The position numbers were made by a program, and so were the translations under genes. The notes below the pieces were generated by a model, which did not search any database, had not been told where the DNA came from, and saw nothing but the letters and a program-made list of their open reading frames with translations. From Leadbetterella byssophila_A (GTDB lineage Bacteria; Bacteroidota; Bacteroidia; Cytophagales; Spirosomataceae), in NCBI GenBank assembly GCA_040394735.1, contig JBEBRR010000028.1:1-48415 (forward strand): a stretch of 48,415 bases of DNA, given 5' to 3'. Below, piece by piece: positions 23,990 through 32,387 of the stretch. Numbering within the stretch: position 1 is the stretch's first letter; the number at the start of each line of letters is the position of its first letter.

Positions 23990-25834
23990 TTATGGAATAA
24001 GGGTCTCGTATGACTGTGTATTGTTACAGAAATCGGTGACCTTGAGCACCAGGTTGCCTGAAAAAGACTGGGCCGGGTCCCGTTTCCGGGCCCAGATAGC
24101 CCCGGTTTTGTACTCATAATCCATCAGTACCCATTCACCGTTAACGTAGCACTCTATTTTCTGGATGCCCGACAGCTTATCGGCTACCTGGAAGCGAAGG
24201 TCATTGGGATTTACAGTGCGGGGAGTAATGGAGGGCGGATCAAAGTCGTATAAAGTCAGGTAGGTACCAAACTCACGGGTACGGAAGCTGATGGTCTTGT
24301 CTTTCCATTGTCCGCCAATGAATTTCCTTTTCTTTCCTTCAAGATAAACCTTTTGTTTTTCAGGGTAGTTCACCGGGCCGGTCTTGGTCCAGCGCAGTTC
24401 TGCTGCTCCTTTAAGCGGAATGACGTCTTGGTGTAAAACCAGGGCGTCATCACTGACCTCCGCAAGAATATAGGCGTCATCATAGAGGGTGCCACTGAAA
24501 TCTCCGCTCAGGTTAGGAAGGCTGATCTGGGGATTCTGCAGGGTGATGGCCGTGTTAACGGGCAGGGATACCTCCTTTTCTCCGACGAAGACCTGTTCCG
24601 GGAAACCCTCCTTCAGGTCATAAACCGCAGTTTTTCCACCTCCGGGAGAGGCGAGGGGCTGAATGGTGATCTCTTTGCCCCCGTAGGTGATTACCCGTAT
24701 ATTTCCGGGGTTTTCAAGGGTATTTACCTTCAGGAAATTGCCGTGTACGCTGACCGAATTTACAGCAGGCTCCGAGAGTGCTTCAGAGTTATCTTTCAGC
24801 AGGTTAAAAGCCAGCGAAGTGGTATTACCGTGCGAATCCCGTACCCGGATATTCACTTCGTTCCGGACTTCTTCCACTTTCAGTATGCCCCAGTGCTCAT
24901 TAGACTCATAGAAGTCAAAGCTGTTGGCTTCTTCCACATAACATTTATGGATTTTCTGGTTATTTTTAATCAGCCTTTCATAGTTTACATGGATGTTCAT
25001 GTCCAGTTTATTATGAAACGCCATGCGGTCGAGCCGGAAGCGGTATTCTCTTTTATCGTTCATTTTCAGTTCGATCTCATGCACCCCCAGCCGGAAAGGG
25101 GAGTTGGCCGCCCGGTCATACGTAAGAATCTCCACCCCGATCATGCCCGAGGCCCGGATTTGCTGGGGGATAAGGTAGCGATTTCCCTGCCTGACAGGTT
25201 TGAAGTCAAAACTGCCGAATTTTCCGTTGATGCGGGCGTCTGCCGACATGCACCTGAGCGAAATAAATTCAATGACCGGCGGGGTGAGGTCCCGGATTTC
25301 TTTAAAGCCGAACTGTTCGGGATCCAGGGCATTTTCCTTGTCATCCCGGATTTCAAAGTGCAGGTGAGGACCGGCCGATCCGCCGGTATTTCCCGACAGG
25401 GCAATGAAATCACCCTGCTGGCAGGTAAAACGGCCCGGTTCTACGGGCACATCAATTTCCCATACCTTTTGCTCGTATTGTTTTGCCGTAAGGAAACTGC
25501 TGATCTCGTTGTTGAATTCTTTCAGGTGGGCGTAAACCGTGGTATACCCGTTGGGATGAGTAATATAAAGTACATTTCCATAGCCGCCGTTCTGTACCCG
25601 GATACGTGAAACGTACCCTTCGGCTGCCGCTACCACACGCTTCCCTTCCGCACCTCCGGTACGGATATCCAGGCCGGAATGAAAATGGTTAATGCGTATA
25701 TCTCCGAAGCATCCCGACAGGGAAGTGACCTGGCCGGGATTAATGGGCATAATAAAGTAACCTTTGGGAAAGCTTTGCTGGGCAAGGCAGGCCGTAGAGA
25801 GTGTAAGGGTGAAAGCAAGTAATGTTTTTCTCAT
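23990..25834 (-). CDS. Secreted M23 (LytM) peptidase
   Basis: A 614-residue protein with a signal peptide (MRKTLLAFTLTLSTACLAQ). The M23 domain follows at about residues 25-170 with HSGLD (His52, Asp56) and GPHLHFEIRD (His157, His159), giving a complete zinc site, so it should be an active endopeptidase of peptidoglycan cross-links or of proteins in the periplasm. The remaining 440 residues are beta-rich, with Ig-like segments and a C-terminal region ending DFCNNTQSYETLIP. Cys16 could be a lipid site but the lipobox is poor. Neighbours are bcp and an FAH-family gene, all leftward. Confidence 0.88.
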   Translation of the reverse strand: MRKTLLAFTLTLSTACLAQQSFPKGYFIMPINPGQVTSLSGCFGDIRINHFHSGLDIRTGGAEGKRVVAAAEGYVSRIRVQNGGYGNVLYITHPNGYTTVYAHLKEFNNEISSFLTAKQYEQKVWEIDVPVEPGRFTCQQGDFIALSGNTGGSAGPHLHFEIRDDKENALDPEQFGFKEIRDLTPPVIEFISLRCMSADARINGKFGSFDFKPVRQGNRYLIPQQIRASGMIGVEILTYDRAANSPFRLGVHEIELKMNDKREYRFRLDRMAFHNKLDMNIHVNYERLIKNNQKIHKCYVEEANSFDFYESNEHWGILKVEEVRNEVNIRVRDSHGNTTSLAFNLLKDNSEALSEPAVNSVSVHGNFLKVNTLENPGNIRVITYGGKEITIQPLASPGGGKTAVYDLKEGFPEQVFVGEKEVSLPVNTAITLQNPQISLPNLSGDFSGTLYDDAYILAEVSDDALVLHQDVIPLKGAAELRWTKTGPVNYPEKQKVYLEGKKRKFIGGQWKDKTISFRTREFGTYLTLYDFDPPSITPRTVNPNDLRFQVADKLSGIQKIECYVNGEWVLMDYEYKTGAIWARKRDPAQSFSGNLVLKVTDFCNNTQSYETLIP

Positions 25835-25853
25835 GGGTTATGATAGCTTCGTT

Positions 25854-25884
25854 GTTAATTGCCAATTATCTATTGTCAATTATG
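25854..25884. repeat. AATTG-word repeat spacer
   Basis: The gap before the M23 gene contains reiterated words (AATTGCCAATTAT then ATTGTCAATTAT). This resembles the other word-repeat spacers at 1-25, 27426-27471 and 28584-28674. No function is evident. Confidence 0.45.
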
Positions 25885-25903
25885 ATGGTCTGCACCTGTT
25901 TTT

Positions 25904-26512
25904 TTATTTCACTTCAAAATCCAGTAAGACCCGGCCTTCCAGGCTACCTGTCAGACGGTCGCCCGGCTGAACCGGTCCCACGCCGGCAGGTGTTCCCGTA
26001 AAGATCAGGTCACCGGTTTTCAGGGTGAAGTACCGTGAAACAAAAGATACGAGGTAATCAAAGGAATAGATCATGAGCGAAGTGTTCCCTGTCTGCCGGG
26101 GCTCTCCGTTTACTTTCAGCTGAAAATTAAGATTCTTGAGGTCATAATTTTCTTTCGGCAAAAACTCTGATACCGGCGCTGAGTCGTTAAATCCTTTGGC
26201 CAGGTCCCACGGTAAGCCTTTGGCCTTCAGCCTTGACTGGATGTCGCGGGCCGTGAAATCTATTCCCAGGCCTATCTCGTCATAGTATTTATGGGCAAAT
26301 TTTTCTTCAATATTTTTCCCCGGTTTTGAAATTTTAAGTACAATTTCCAGTTCATGATGTATATCCTGTGAGAAACCGGGATAGTAGAAAGGTTCATTGT
26401 TTCTTAAAACGGCCGTTTCGGGTTTTGAAAAGATAACGGGCTCTTCGGGTGTCTGATTGCCCAGTTCTTTGATATGTTCGAGGTAGTTCCTGCCTACTGC
26501 TAAGATTTTCAT
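25904..26512 (-). CDS. Fumarylacetoacetate hydrolase-family enzyme
   Basis: A 202-residue FAH-fold protein. The metal-binding pattern HHELEIVLKI, the loop GLGIDFTARDIQ with LPWDLAKGFNDSAP, and the C-terminal LKTGDLIFTGTPAGVGPVQPGD are all family signatures. Members of this short class act as acylpyruvate hydrolases or oxaloacetate decarboxylases/tautomerases in the cytoplasm; which applies here cannot be told. A -7 box (26536-26543) lies 23 bases upstream. It diverges from the M48 lipoprotein gene. Confidence 0.88.
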   Translation of the reverse strand: MKILAVGRNYLEHIKELGNQTPEEPVIFSKPETAVLRNNEPFYYPGFSQDIHHELEIVLKISKPGKNIEEKFAHKYYDEIGLGIDFTARDIQSRLKAKGLPWDLAKGFNDSAPVSEFLPKENYDLKNLNFQLKVNGEPRQTGNTSLMIYSFDYLVSFVSRYFTLKTGDLIFTGTPAGVGPVQPGDRLTGSLEGRVLLDFEVK

Positions 26513-26535
26513 TCCCTATTTTATGACTTTTTTGA

Positions 26536-26543
26536 CAAATTTA
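26536..26543 (-). promoter_or_regulatory. -7 element (TAAATTTG) for the FAH gene
   Basis: The complement of CAAATTTA reads TAAATTTG, an exact TAnnTTTG match 23 bases before the ATG at 26512. Confidence 0.55.
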
Positions 26544-26581
26544 CGTCTAAACATTAAATTAGCGAAAACTTAATTCTAATC

Positions 26582-27418
26582 ATGAGCAAATTAACGAGAA
26601 TATTAACCGGAGCAACTTTCATGATCCTTTTTGTGTGGTCATGTCAGCGGGTACCACTGACCAATCGCAAGCAGTTTGTGGGCCTCGTCAGCTCAGGGGA
26701 GATGATGAATCTGAGCTATACAGAGTATAAGGGCTTTATGGATACGTCCAAGGTGCTGCCGGCTTCCAACGCAGACGCCCAGAAGGTGGCCCGTGTAGGG
26801 GAGAGAATCCGGAAGGCGGCAGAAGATTACCTGATCCAGAATAATATGGGGCATCTGCTGAACGGGTATCAATGGGAGTTCCGTACGGTGAACAGCAAAG
26901 AGGTGAATGCCTGGTGTATGCCCGGAGGAAAGGTTTGTTTTTATACAGGAATTCTCCCCATTTGCAGAACCGAAGACGGAATAGCCGTGGTGATGGGACA
27001 TGAAGTGGCGCACGCCATTGCCGAACACGGCCGGGAACGGATGAGCAATGCCATGGCTGCCCAGGGATTTACCCAGGTGGGTGCGATGGCCACCGGAATA
27101 GCTACGGGTAACCAGGAGCTGATGAACCTGGCAGGACAGGTGCTGGGTATCGGAACCACCGTAGGAGGTGTTCTGCCGAACAGCCGGAAGCAGGAAGCTG
27201 AGGCGGATAAGATCGGTCTGATTTTCATGGCTATGGCGGGGTATAACCCCAGAGAGGCCGTGGATTTCTGGAAACGGATGGCGGAAGCCGGTAAGAATTC
27301 CCAGAAGCCGCCTAAAATGCTTTCCACCCACCCTTCTGACGAGAGCCGTATCGCTGAGCTGGAAAAGAATATGGAGATGGCGATGAAATATTATAATGCA
27401 TATGCAGGAAAGAGATAA
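26582..27418 (+). CDS. M48 metallopeptidase lipoprotein
   Basis: A 278-residue lipoprotein peptidase related to LoiP/YcaL and Oma1. The lipobox ends in Cys21 (LFVWSC). The zinc motif MGHEVAHAIAEHG places HExxH at residues 140-144, the third ligand is in RKQEAEADKIGL, and STHPSDESRI marks the family C-terminus. It should degrade misfolded outer-membrane proteins at the inner face of the outer membrane. It has its own transcription unit, divergent from the FAH gene, and ends in a spacer holding a 17-bp inverted repeat. Confidence 0.92.
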   Translation: MSKLTRILTGATFMILFVWSCQRVPLTNRKQFVGLVSSGEMMNLSYTEYKGFMDTSKVLPASNADAQKVARVGERIRKAAEDYLIQNNMGHLLNGYQWEFRTVNSKEVNAWCMPGGKVCFYTGILPICRTEDGIAVVMGHEVAHAIAEHGRERMSNAMAAQGFTQVGAMATGIATGNQELMNLAGQVLGIGTTVGGVLPNSRKQEAEADKIGLIFMAMAGYNPREAVDFWKRMAEAGKNSQKPPKMLSTHPSDESRIAELEKNMEMAMKYYNAYAGKR

Positions 27419-27425
27419 GCCTGCT

Positions 27426-27471
27426 TTTCGTAAATCGTAAATTGCCAATTGATGATTTACGATTTACGAAA
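27426..27471. repeat. 17-bp perfect inverted repeat
   Basis: Bases 27426-27442 and 27455-27471 are exact reverse complements with a 12-base loop. Each arm contains a tandem CGTAAAT word. It follows the M48 stop by seven bases and could act at the 3' end of that mRNA. Confidence 0.75.
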
Positions 27472-27480
27472 CAACAAAAT

Positions 27481-27514
27481 CACGGCCCGCACATACCTCC
27501 CGCCCGTGCTTTTT
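27481..27514 (+). terminator. Candidate terminator after the M48 gene
   Basis: CACGG (27481-27485) can pair with CCGTG (27504-27508), followed by CTTTTT. The stem is short and the loop long, so this is a moderate candidate only. Confidence 0.4.
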
Positions 27515-27546
27515 CGTTTAAAGGCTACCGGGTGCTAAAATAATTT

Positions 27547-28296
27547 ATGAAAGCTATTATCCTTTTTTTAATTACCAGTTACAGCGTATCTGCACAGATG
27601 GCCCTTTCAGAAAGTGCCTTTGAAGCACAGGAGGTGAATCGGGAAAAACCGGTGACTTTCACTCATGTTCCTTTTCTTTTACTGCGTGTAAACCCAAGTG
27701 CCTGGCTGGGGTATAATAATACTTTCCAGTTCGGTGCGGAAATAGCTCCGCCTGTCGGCAAGTTAAGCTTTGCATTTGATTATGGTACGGGAAGGGGAAA
27801 GAGCAGCCTGAACAGGCAGGTGAGGGAACTTCAGCCCGATAACCGGAATAAAGAGCTGAGGGGAGAGATCAGGGCTTACTTTTCCGACTGGTTTCCGTTT
27901 TATGCGCTCGACAAAAAACCTTTCGGCCGGTATTATGCACTGGAATATATCAACGGAACCTATGACCGGAATCTGGGCGTTCCCTTCCCGGGGGTACCGG
28001 CAGACAGTGAGGGTGACGTTGCGGGAATTTACCGACCAACGAGTGAAAAGACCCATGTGCTGCATGTGAAGTTCGGGCGCCATATCCATCTTCATCGTCA
28101 CCTGTTTCTGGATGTTTACGGAGGAATAGGAGCCGGGAAATCGACTTTTACGTCTGAAGGGGCGGAAATAGAAGCAGATCGGTTGTATAATCCGGCGGAG
28201 TTGGGCTTATTATCGCATAAAAGGTATAAAAGCCCCAAGCCGAAGCAATATTTTTTTAGTAAAACCCTGGGTGTACGAATTGTAGTTCCGATATGA
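27547..28296 (+). CDS. Secreted outer-membrane-like beta protein
   Basis: A 249-residue protein with a signal peptide (MKAIILFLITSYSVSAQ) and a mature part of alternating aromatic/polar strands (FQFGAEIAPPVGKLSFAFDYGTGRG, GRYYALEYINGTYDRNLG, HLFLDVYGGIGAGKSTF) that ends in KTLGVRIVVPI. This is consistent with a small outer-membrane beta-barrel. Note that GAGKST here is in a strand turn and is not a P-loop in context. It overlaps the next gene by four bases (ATGA), so the two are translationally coupled. Confidence 0.68.
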   Translation: MKAIILFLITSYSVSAQMALSESAFEAQEVNREKPVTFTHVPFLLLRVNPSAWLGYNNTFQFGAEIAPPVGKLSFAFDYGTGRGKSSLNRQVRELQPDNRNKELRGEIRAYFSDWFPFYALDKKPFGRYYALEYINGTYDRNLGVPFPGVPADSEGDVAGIYRPTSEKTHVLHVKFGRHIHLHRHLFLDVYGGIGAGKSTFTSEGAEIEADRLYNPAELGLLSHKRYKSPKPKQYFFSKTLGVRIVVPI

Positions 28297-28565
28297 AAAA
28301 ACTGCTGATGATAGGAAGTCTTCTGACACTTGCTCTTGCTTCCTGCTGGGCGCCACGTTGCCCGGTAGACGGATGCCAGTTTGTCAGGGAGCACCGGCAC
28401 AGTGACCTGGTAACGGGTACTTTCCGCAGCCGGTATATGGTAATGCCGCGGGTGCATTTTTTCTGGGATGGAACCAACAAGGGAGAAAAACTCCCTGATC
28501 CCAATCTGGCACCTAAAAATACTAGTAAGAAAGTGAGGAAGAAATTTCCGTGGGAGAGATGGTAG
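28293..28565 (+). CDS. Small lipoprotein
   Basis: A 90-residue predicted lipoprotein. The signal MKKLLMIGSLLTLALASC gives lipidated Cys18. The mature part is basic at the C-terminus (KKVRKKFPWERW) and has two further Cys (RCPVDGC). No family is recognised. Its start overlaps the stop of the barrel-like gene (ATGA), so the pair probably works together at the outer membrane. Confidence 0.65.
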   Translation: MKKLLMIGSLLTLALASCWAPRCPVDGCQFVREHRHSDLVTGTFRSRYMVMPRVHFFWDGTNKGEKLPDPNLAPKNTSKKVRKKFPWERW

Positions 28566-28583
28566 GAACTGAATGAAGAGTTG

Positions 28584-28674
28584 TTAATGCTGAATTGTTA
28601 ATGCCGAATACAACGATACACAGCAGCAGAATAATCAAATCATTCACAATTCGCCATTAAACCATTCAGCATTA
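28584..28674. repeat. Two-part imperfect inverted repeat spacer
   Basis: The left arm holds TTAATGCTGAAT (28584-28595) and TTAATGCCGAAT (28598-28609), a tandem pair. The right arm holds their near-complements ATTCGCCATTAA (28649-28660) and ATTCAGCATTA (28664-28674). The whole can fold into one long hairpin of about 25 bp with few mismatches. It lies between convergent genes. Confidence 0.6.
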
Positions 28675-28690
28675 GTCATTTACACCAATA

Positions 28691-29626
28691 TCAACGCTTA
28701 TATTTATCATGCAGCCCCTTTCCCTCGCTAACCAGGGGTTTTATTTTTTCCAGCCGCGCCAGTTTGGTTTTTTCCTGTTTGGCCTCATCAATGTATTCTA
28801 TATATTCTTTCTGTTTTCCGGGAGTAAGGCGGTCAAAGGCCTGCCGGAAGACCGGGTCAGCCTGTAAATGCTCATAGAGTAAGCCGGCAGGTACCGGAGG
28901 GGGTGATTTTTCAGGCCGGATTTCTTTGCCCTCTTTTACTACCTGTATGGCTTCCTGTATATAGGCCATGATCTTCTTTTCATCCATCTGGGTAGCATCG
29001 GTAAAACGCCACTGCCGCAATGCTTTGGTTTTGCCCTCCGAAGCACTGATCAGCACTTTTTCTTTGTCTTCCAGGAAGACCCCGTTATAGAACCAGACCG
29101 AAAAGAAGTCTTTAAAACCACCCCAGCCCACTACATTTTTGCCCCGGAAAGTATAGATATCTGAGCCCCACTTGAATTCTTTTTTGAGATCGGTGCGGTT
29201 AACGATATTCTGCATGATTTCCAGGGCTTCCTGCCAGTTATTTCTATGCTGATGCCAGTCAGGACCTTTACGGTCTTTAAAACGGCCGATATTGTATTCC
29301 AGGATCCGGCAGATAAGTTCTTCAGGGAAAGGCTGGTTCAGTGGAAACTGAATCGCTCCCCTGGAAGTTTTGTAGTTATGAATTTCTTCCGAGAAATGTG
29401 CTACGGCTTCTGCGCCGGGGTAGATTCCCAGGTGATTCTTAAACAGGGCAAAATGAATGAGGTTGCCGTTATAACGATAGGTAGGCATGCGGTAAGCTAT
29501 GGTTTCTTTTGTGCCTTCCGGTACGGCATTCCGGATAATTTTCCGTATTTTTTCCAGCATAGGCCTGTTTTCCACCGGTGCCTGTCCGATGTACTCCTCT
29601 ACCGTTGAAACCGCTTCTGTGTTCAT
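28691..29626 (-). CDS. DUF1801 and YdeI/OmdA-type fusion protein
   Basis: A 311-residue cytoplasmic protein. Residues about 15-115 form a DUF1801 (YdhG-like) domain with MLEKIRKIIRNAVPEGTKETIAYRMPTYRYNG. The central part is YdeI-like, and residues about 240-300 match the bacteriocin-protection OmdA family pattern (FDRLTPGKQKEYIEYIDEAKQEKTKLARLEK). Such proteins are associated by homology with envelope or bacteriocin sensitivity, but the mechanism is not known. It overlaps the upstream DUF1801 gene by four bases, so the pair is cotranscribed. It ends next to the long inverted repeat spacer. Confidence 0.78.
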   Translation of the reverse strand: MNTEAVSTVEEYIGQAPVENRPMLEKIRKIIRNAVPEGTKETIAYRMPTYRYNGNLIHFALFKNHLGIYPGAEAVAHFSEEIHNYKTSRGAIQFPLNQPFPEELICRILEYNIGRFKDRKGPDWHQHRNNWQEALEIMQNIVNRTDLKKEFKWGSDIYTFRGKNVVGWGGFKDFFSVWFYNGVFLEDKEKVLISASEGKTKALRQWRFTDATQMDEKKIMAYIQEAIQVVKEGKEIRPEKSPPPVPAGLLYEHLQADPVFRQAFDRLTPGKQKEYIEYIDEAKQEKTKLARLEKIKPLVSEGKGLHDKYKR

Positions 29627-30048
29627 AGGACCCGGGTGTATTTTTCGCTTACATAGGCAATGGTAGCCTCCATCAGCTTTACCAGTACTTCTTCATTGAT
29701 ATCCGTCATCTTTTTGGCATAGATACAGGCTTTACCCATGGTAAATTTCCCAAGGCCGTCAAGGAGACAAGCCTGGGAATCAAGCCCGGTAAATACATAG
29801 AGGGAAATGGCCGCTTTTCTGGGGGAGAAGCCGAGCAGCGGGGCAACTCCCTCATGGCCGCTGTCATACCTGTACCGGTATTCCCCAAAGCCGATAATTG
29901 AAGGACCGTACATCCGGGGCTCTTCTCCGGAAATACGCTTCATAAGCTCAATAAGGTAGTAGCTGTCTTTCTTTTTTTGCTCATTGTCAATTCCTTCAAT
30001 AAAGGAATTGACATTTGAATCGGTAAAACCTGTTTTGTTTGCTGCCAT
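29623..30048 (-). CDS. DUF1801 protein
   Basis: A 141-residue single-domain DUF1801 protein. Typical features are the EPRMYGPSIIGFGEYRYRYDSGHEG segment and GFSPRKAAISLYVF, with a C-terminal helix. It belongs to the frataxin-like YdhG/YjbR fold group and has no known catalytic residues. Its stop overlaps the start of the DUF1801/YdeI fusion gene. The two proteins may form a pair, which is inference from gene order. Confidence 0.8.
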   Translation of the reverse strand: MAANKTGFTDSNVNSFIEGIDNEQKKKDSYYLIELMKRISGEEPRMYGPSIIGFGEYRYRYDSGHEGVAPLLGFSPRKAAISLYVFTGLDSQACLLDGLGKFTMGKACIYAKKMTDINEEVLVKLMEATIAYVSEKYTRVL

Positions 30049-30111
30049 GTTGTAGATACATATTGCAGGAGACGCAAAATAATTGCGTCTCTGACGGGTG
30101 ACAGCTCAAAG

Positions 30112-31257
30112 TTAATTAAAAAAGTCCTTCATTTTAGCAAAGAAACCTTTTCCTTCATTTCCGGCTTTGGGCTGGAAATTCTGAGATTCCCTGATCTTGT
30201 AGAGGATCTCCCTTTCTTCCGGACTAATGCTTTTGGGCGTGTAGACGTTCACATAGATGAGCTGATCCCCCACACCGTAGCCGTTGATATCTTTTATGCC
30301 CTTGCCTTTGAGGCGCAGTACCTCTCCCGCCTGGGTCCCCGGCTTGATGTTGATCTTTACACGATTTCCGATAGAGGGTACTTCCACATCCGCACCCAGG
30401 GCCAGATCTGCAAAGTTCAGCATCAGGTCATAGGCCACATTATTGCCGTCGCGCTTCAGGGTAGGATGTTCCTCCTCTTCAATCATGATGAGCAGGTCAC
30501 CTGCCACGCCTCCGCGGGCCGGTACATTGCCTTTCCCGGTCATAGACAGCTGCATTCCCTCTGCCACACCGGCCGGGATTTTGATGGAAAGCATATCTTC
30601 TTCCAGCACCCTTCCTTCACCGAAACACGCTTCACAGCGCTCTAATACCACTTTTCCTTCTCCGTTACAGGTATGACAGGTGTTAGTGGTGACCATTTGT
30701 CCCAGCATAGTCTGCTGTACTCTTTTTAGCTGGCCCGTTCCGTTACAGGTAGTACAGGTCTGGAGGGAATTCCCGTGCTTTGACCCGTTACCGCTACACG
30801 ATTTACAGGAGGTGTACCGTTTTACCTTGATCTTTTTCTCCACACCATTGGCCACATCTTCGAGATTTAGCTTCAGCTTGATGCGCAGGTCAGACCCTTT
30901 CCGTACGGCTCTGCGGCCCCCGCCGCCACCAAAGAAGCTGCTAAACGGACTGCTGTCGCCGAAAATATCTCCGAACTGGCTGAAAATATCTTCCATGTTG
31001 AAGCCGCCGGCTCCGCCACCACCGAAGCCGCCGTTCACACCCTGGTGGCCGAACCTGTCATAGCGCGCCTTTTTGTCAGGATCAGAAAGAACGCTGTAGG
31101 CTTCTGCTATTTCCTTGAATTTCTCTTCCGCTTCCTTATCGCCCGGGTTTTTATCGGGGTGATACTTGATTGCCAGCTTTCGATAGGCCTTTTTCAGGTC
31201 GTCCTGGCTTACGTTTTTGTCTACTCCCAGTAATTCGTAGTAATCTTTCTTTGCCAT
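30112..31257 (-). CDS. dnaJ: Chaperone protein DnaJ
   Basis: The Hsp40 co-chaperone that delivers substrates to DnaK and stimulates its ATPase. The 381-residue protein is a complete type I DnaJ: J-domain with HPD at 33-35, a Gly/Phe-rich linker (GGFGGGGAGGF and SSPFSSFFGGGGG), four CxxCxGxG zinc repeats (CKSCSGNG, CTTCNGTG, CHTCNGEG, CEACFGEG) at about 150-225, and two C-terminal substrate domains. It starts 12 bases after the grpE stop, so the two are an operon. dnaK is not in the window. Confidence 0.97.
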   Translation of the reverse strand: MAKKDYYELLGVDKNVSQDDLKKAYRKLAIKYHPDKNPGDKEAEEKFKEIAEAYSVLSDPDKKARYDRFGHQGVNGGFGGGGAGGFNMEDIFSQFGDIFGDSSPFSSFFGGGGGRRAVRKGSDLRIKLKLNLEDVANGVEKKIKVKRYTSCKSCSGNGSKHGNSLQTCTTCNGTGQLKRVQQTMLGQMVTTNTCHTCNGEGKVVLERCEACFGEGRVLEEDMLSIKIPAGVAEGMQLSMTGKGNVPARGGVAGDLLIMIEEEEHPTLKRDGNNVAYDLMLNFADLALGADVEVPSIGNRVKINIKPGTQAGEVLRLKGKGIKDINGYGVGDQLIYVNVYTPKSISPEEREILYKIRESQNFQPKAGNEGKGFFAKMKDFFN

Positions 31258-31269
31258 CGTGCTTTTTGC

Positions 31270-31776
31270 TTAATTCCCTACAACTACCTTGGCGTATCGG
31301 ATCACCTTGTCGTTCAGGAAGTATCCCTTTTCAAGTTCTTCTATAACCATTCCTTTTTTATCGTCACCCGCCGGGAACTGCGTCACGCATTCATGAAGCT
31401 CCACATCAAAGGGCTGATCTTTTGCTTCCAGAACTTTAAGTCCTTTGCTTTCAAGAACTTTGCTGAATTTCTGATAGATCAGGTCTGTGCCTTCTCTCAG
31501 GGTATTCACATCATCGGTTTTATCCATTGCTTCTTTGGCCCGCTGAAAATCATCGAGTACGGGAAGCAGGTCTTTCATAAGCCCTTCAGTGGCATTCAGG
31601 ATAATATCTCCCTTTTCTTTGGCAGTTCTTTTTCTGAAATTGTCAAATTCAGAATATAATCTCAGGTATTTGTCTTTGGCCTCTGTAAGTTCAGCCGTTA
31701 GTTTCTCTACTTCGGAAAGTCCGGCATCCGTAGTTAATTCAGGTTCTTCTGCTTTATTTACTTCTTCTTGTTCCAT
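31270..31776 (-). CDS. grpE: Nucleotide exchange factor GrpE
   Basis: Releases ADP from DnaK. The 168-residue protein has an acidic disordered start, a long dimerisation helix, then the family motif YSEFDNFRKRTAKEKGDIILNATEGLMKDLLPVLDDFQRA and the C-terminal beta-wing HECVTQFP with DKVIRYAKVVVG. ATG 31776 is chosen; a longer GTG-initiated frame from 31830 adds 18 residues of upstream sequence without family support. It is cotranscribed with dnaJ. I see neither a CIRCE element nor a TAnnTTTG box upstream, so its heat-shock control is not apparent. Confidence 0.95.
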   Translation of the reverse strand: MEQEEVNKAEEPELTTDAGLSEVEKLTAELTEAKDKYLRLYSEFDNFRKRTAKEKGDIILNATEGLMKDLLPVLDDFQRAKEAMDKTDDVNTLREGTDLIYQKFSKVLESKGLKVLEAKDQPFDVELHECVTQFPAGDDKKGMVIEELEKGYFLNDKVIRYAKVVVGN

Positions 31777-31879
31777 TACGAATGTTACTGATTTGTCAGT
31801 TCTGATATAACAATAATTACTCCAGAGCACAGTTTACTGTCAAAGTGACAGATAAGAGGTGCATTGGAAGGGGTTTGTC

Positions 31880-32386
31880 TTATTTGTTCCGGGAAGGAAA
31901 CCGGCAATTGACGGTAAAAAGGAAGGAAGGAAAAATATTCCCTTTGTAATTACTAATGCCCAGTGTAGCTTCATGCCCCACAGAGAAGGTTTCATTGAGC
32001 CGGAAACTTATGCCGCCGCCGCCCACATATTTCAGCGCTTTGTACTTATCGTCCGTATCCGTTCTTCCCCTGAGAAGAAGGTCTTCGTCTCCCCATAGCC
32101 AGGAGTTATACCGGCCAGCGGATATACCTCCGTGGAAGTAAAAGGTAAATCGTTTACTGTTCATATATTTTCGCCCGAAGACCCCGATTTCTTCACTCGT
32201 GGTAAACAGGGAATGGTGCTCCATGAAAATACCGGCCACCGCATTCTCCTGAATAGCATAGCCACCTTTGATGTTCACTATGAATGGCGGAAGGCTCCCG
32301 GCTTCCAGCATGAAGTCTCCTTTGCTGACCGACTGACCTGCTACTAAATGACCCGCAAAAAGGAGTAGAATAAATAGTCTTGTCAT
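31880..32386 (-). CDS. Secreted protein downstream of MoxR
   Basis: A 168-residue protein with a signal peptide (MTRLFILLLFAGHLVAGQ). The mature part is beta-rich with aromatic strand ends (FTFYFHGGISAGRYNSW, KYVGGGGISFRL, FSVGHEATLGISNYKGN) and could be a small outer-membrane barrel. It starts one base after the moxR stop, so it is the last gene of the folding cluster. The frame extends upstream into moxR, but those residues are not a real N-terminus. No named family is recognised. Confidence 0.68.
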   Translation of the reverse strand: MTRLFILLLFAGHLVAGQSVSKGDFMLEAGSLPPFIVNIKGGYAIQENAVAGIFMEHHSLFTTSEEIGVFGRKYMNSKRFTFYFHGGISAGRYNSWLWGDEDLLLRGRTDTDDKYKALKYVGGGGISFRLNETFSVGHEATLGISNYKGNIFPSFLFTVNCRFPSRNK

Positions 32387-32387
32387 T

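Noticed and set aside
24743..25609. 288-codon plus-strand open frame opposite the M23 gene
   Set aside because: Antisense shadow; the M23 frame carries complete zinc motifs and a signal peptide.
27547..28296. P-loop NTPase from the GAGKST string
   Set aside because: The protein has a signal peptide and beta-strand pattern; no Walker B or NTPase fold is seen, so the match is chance.
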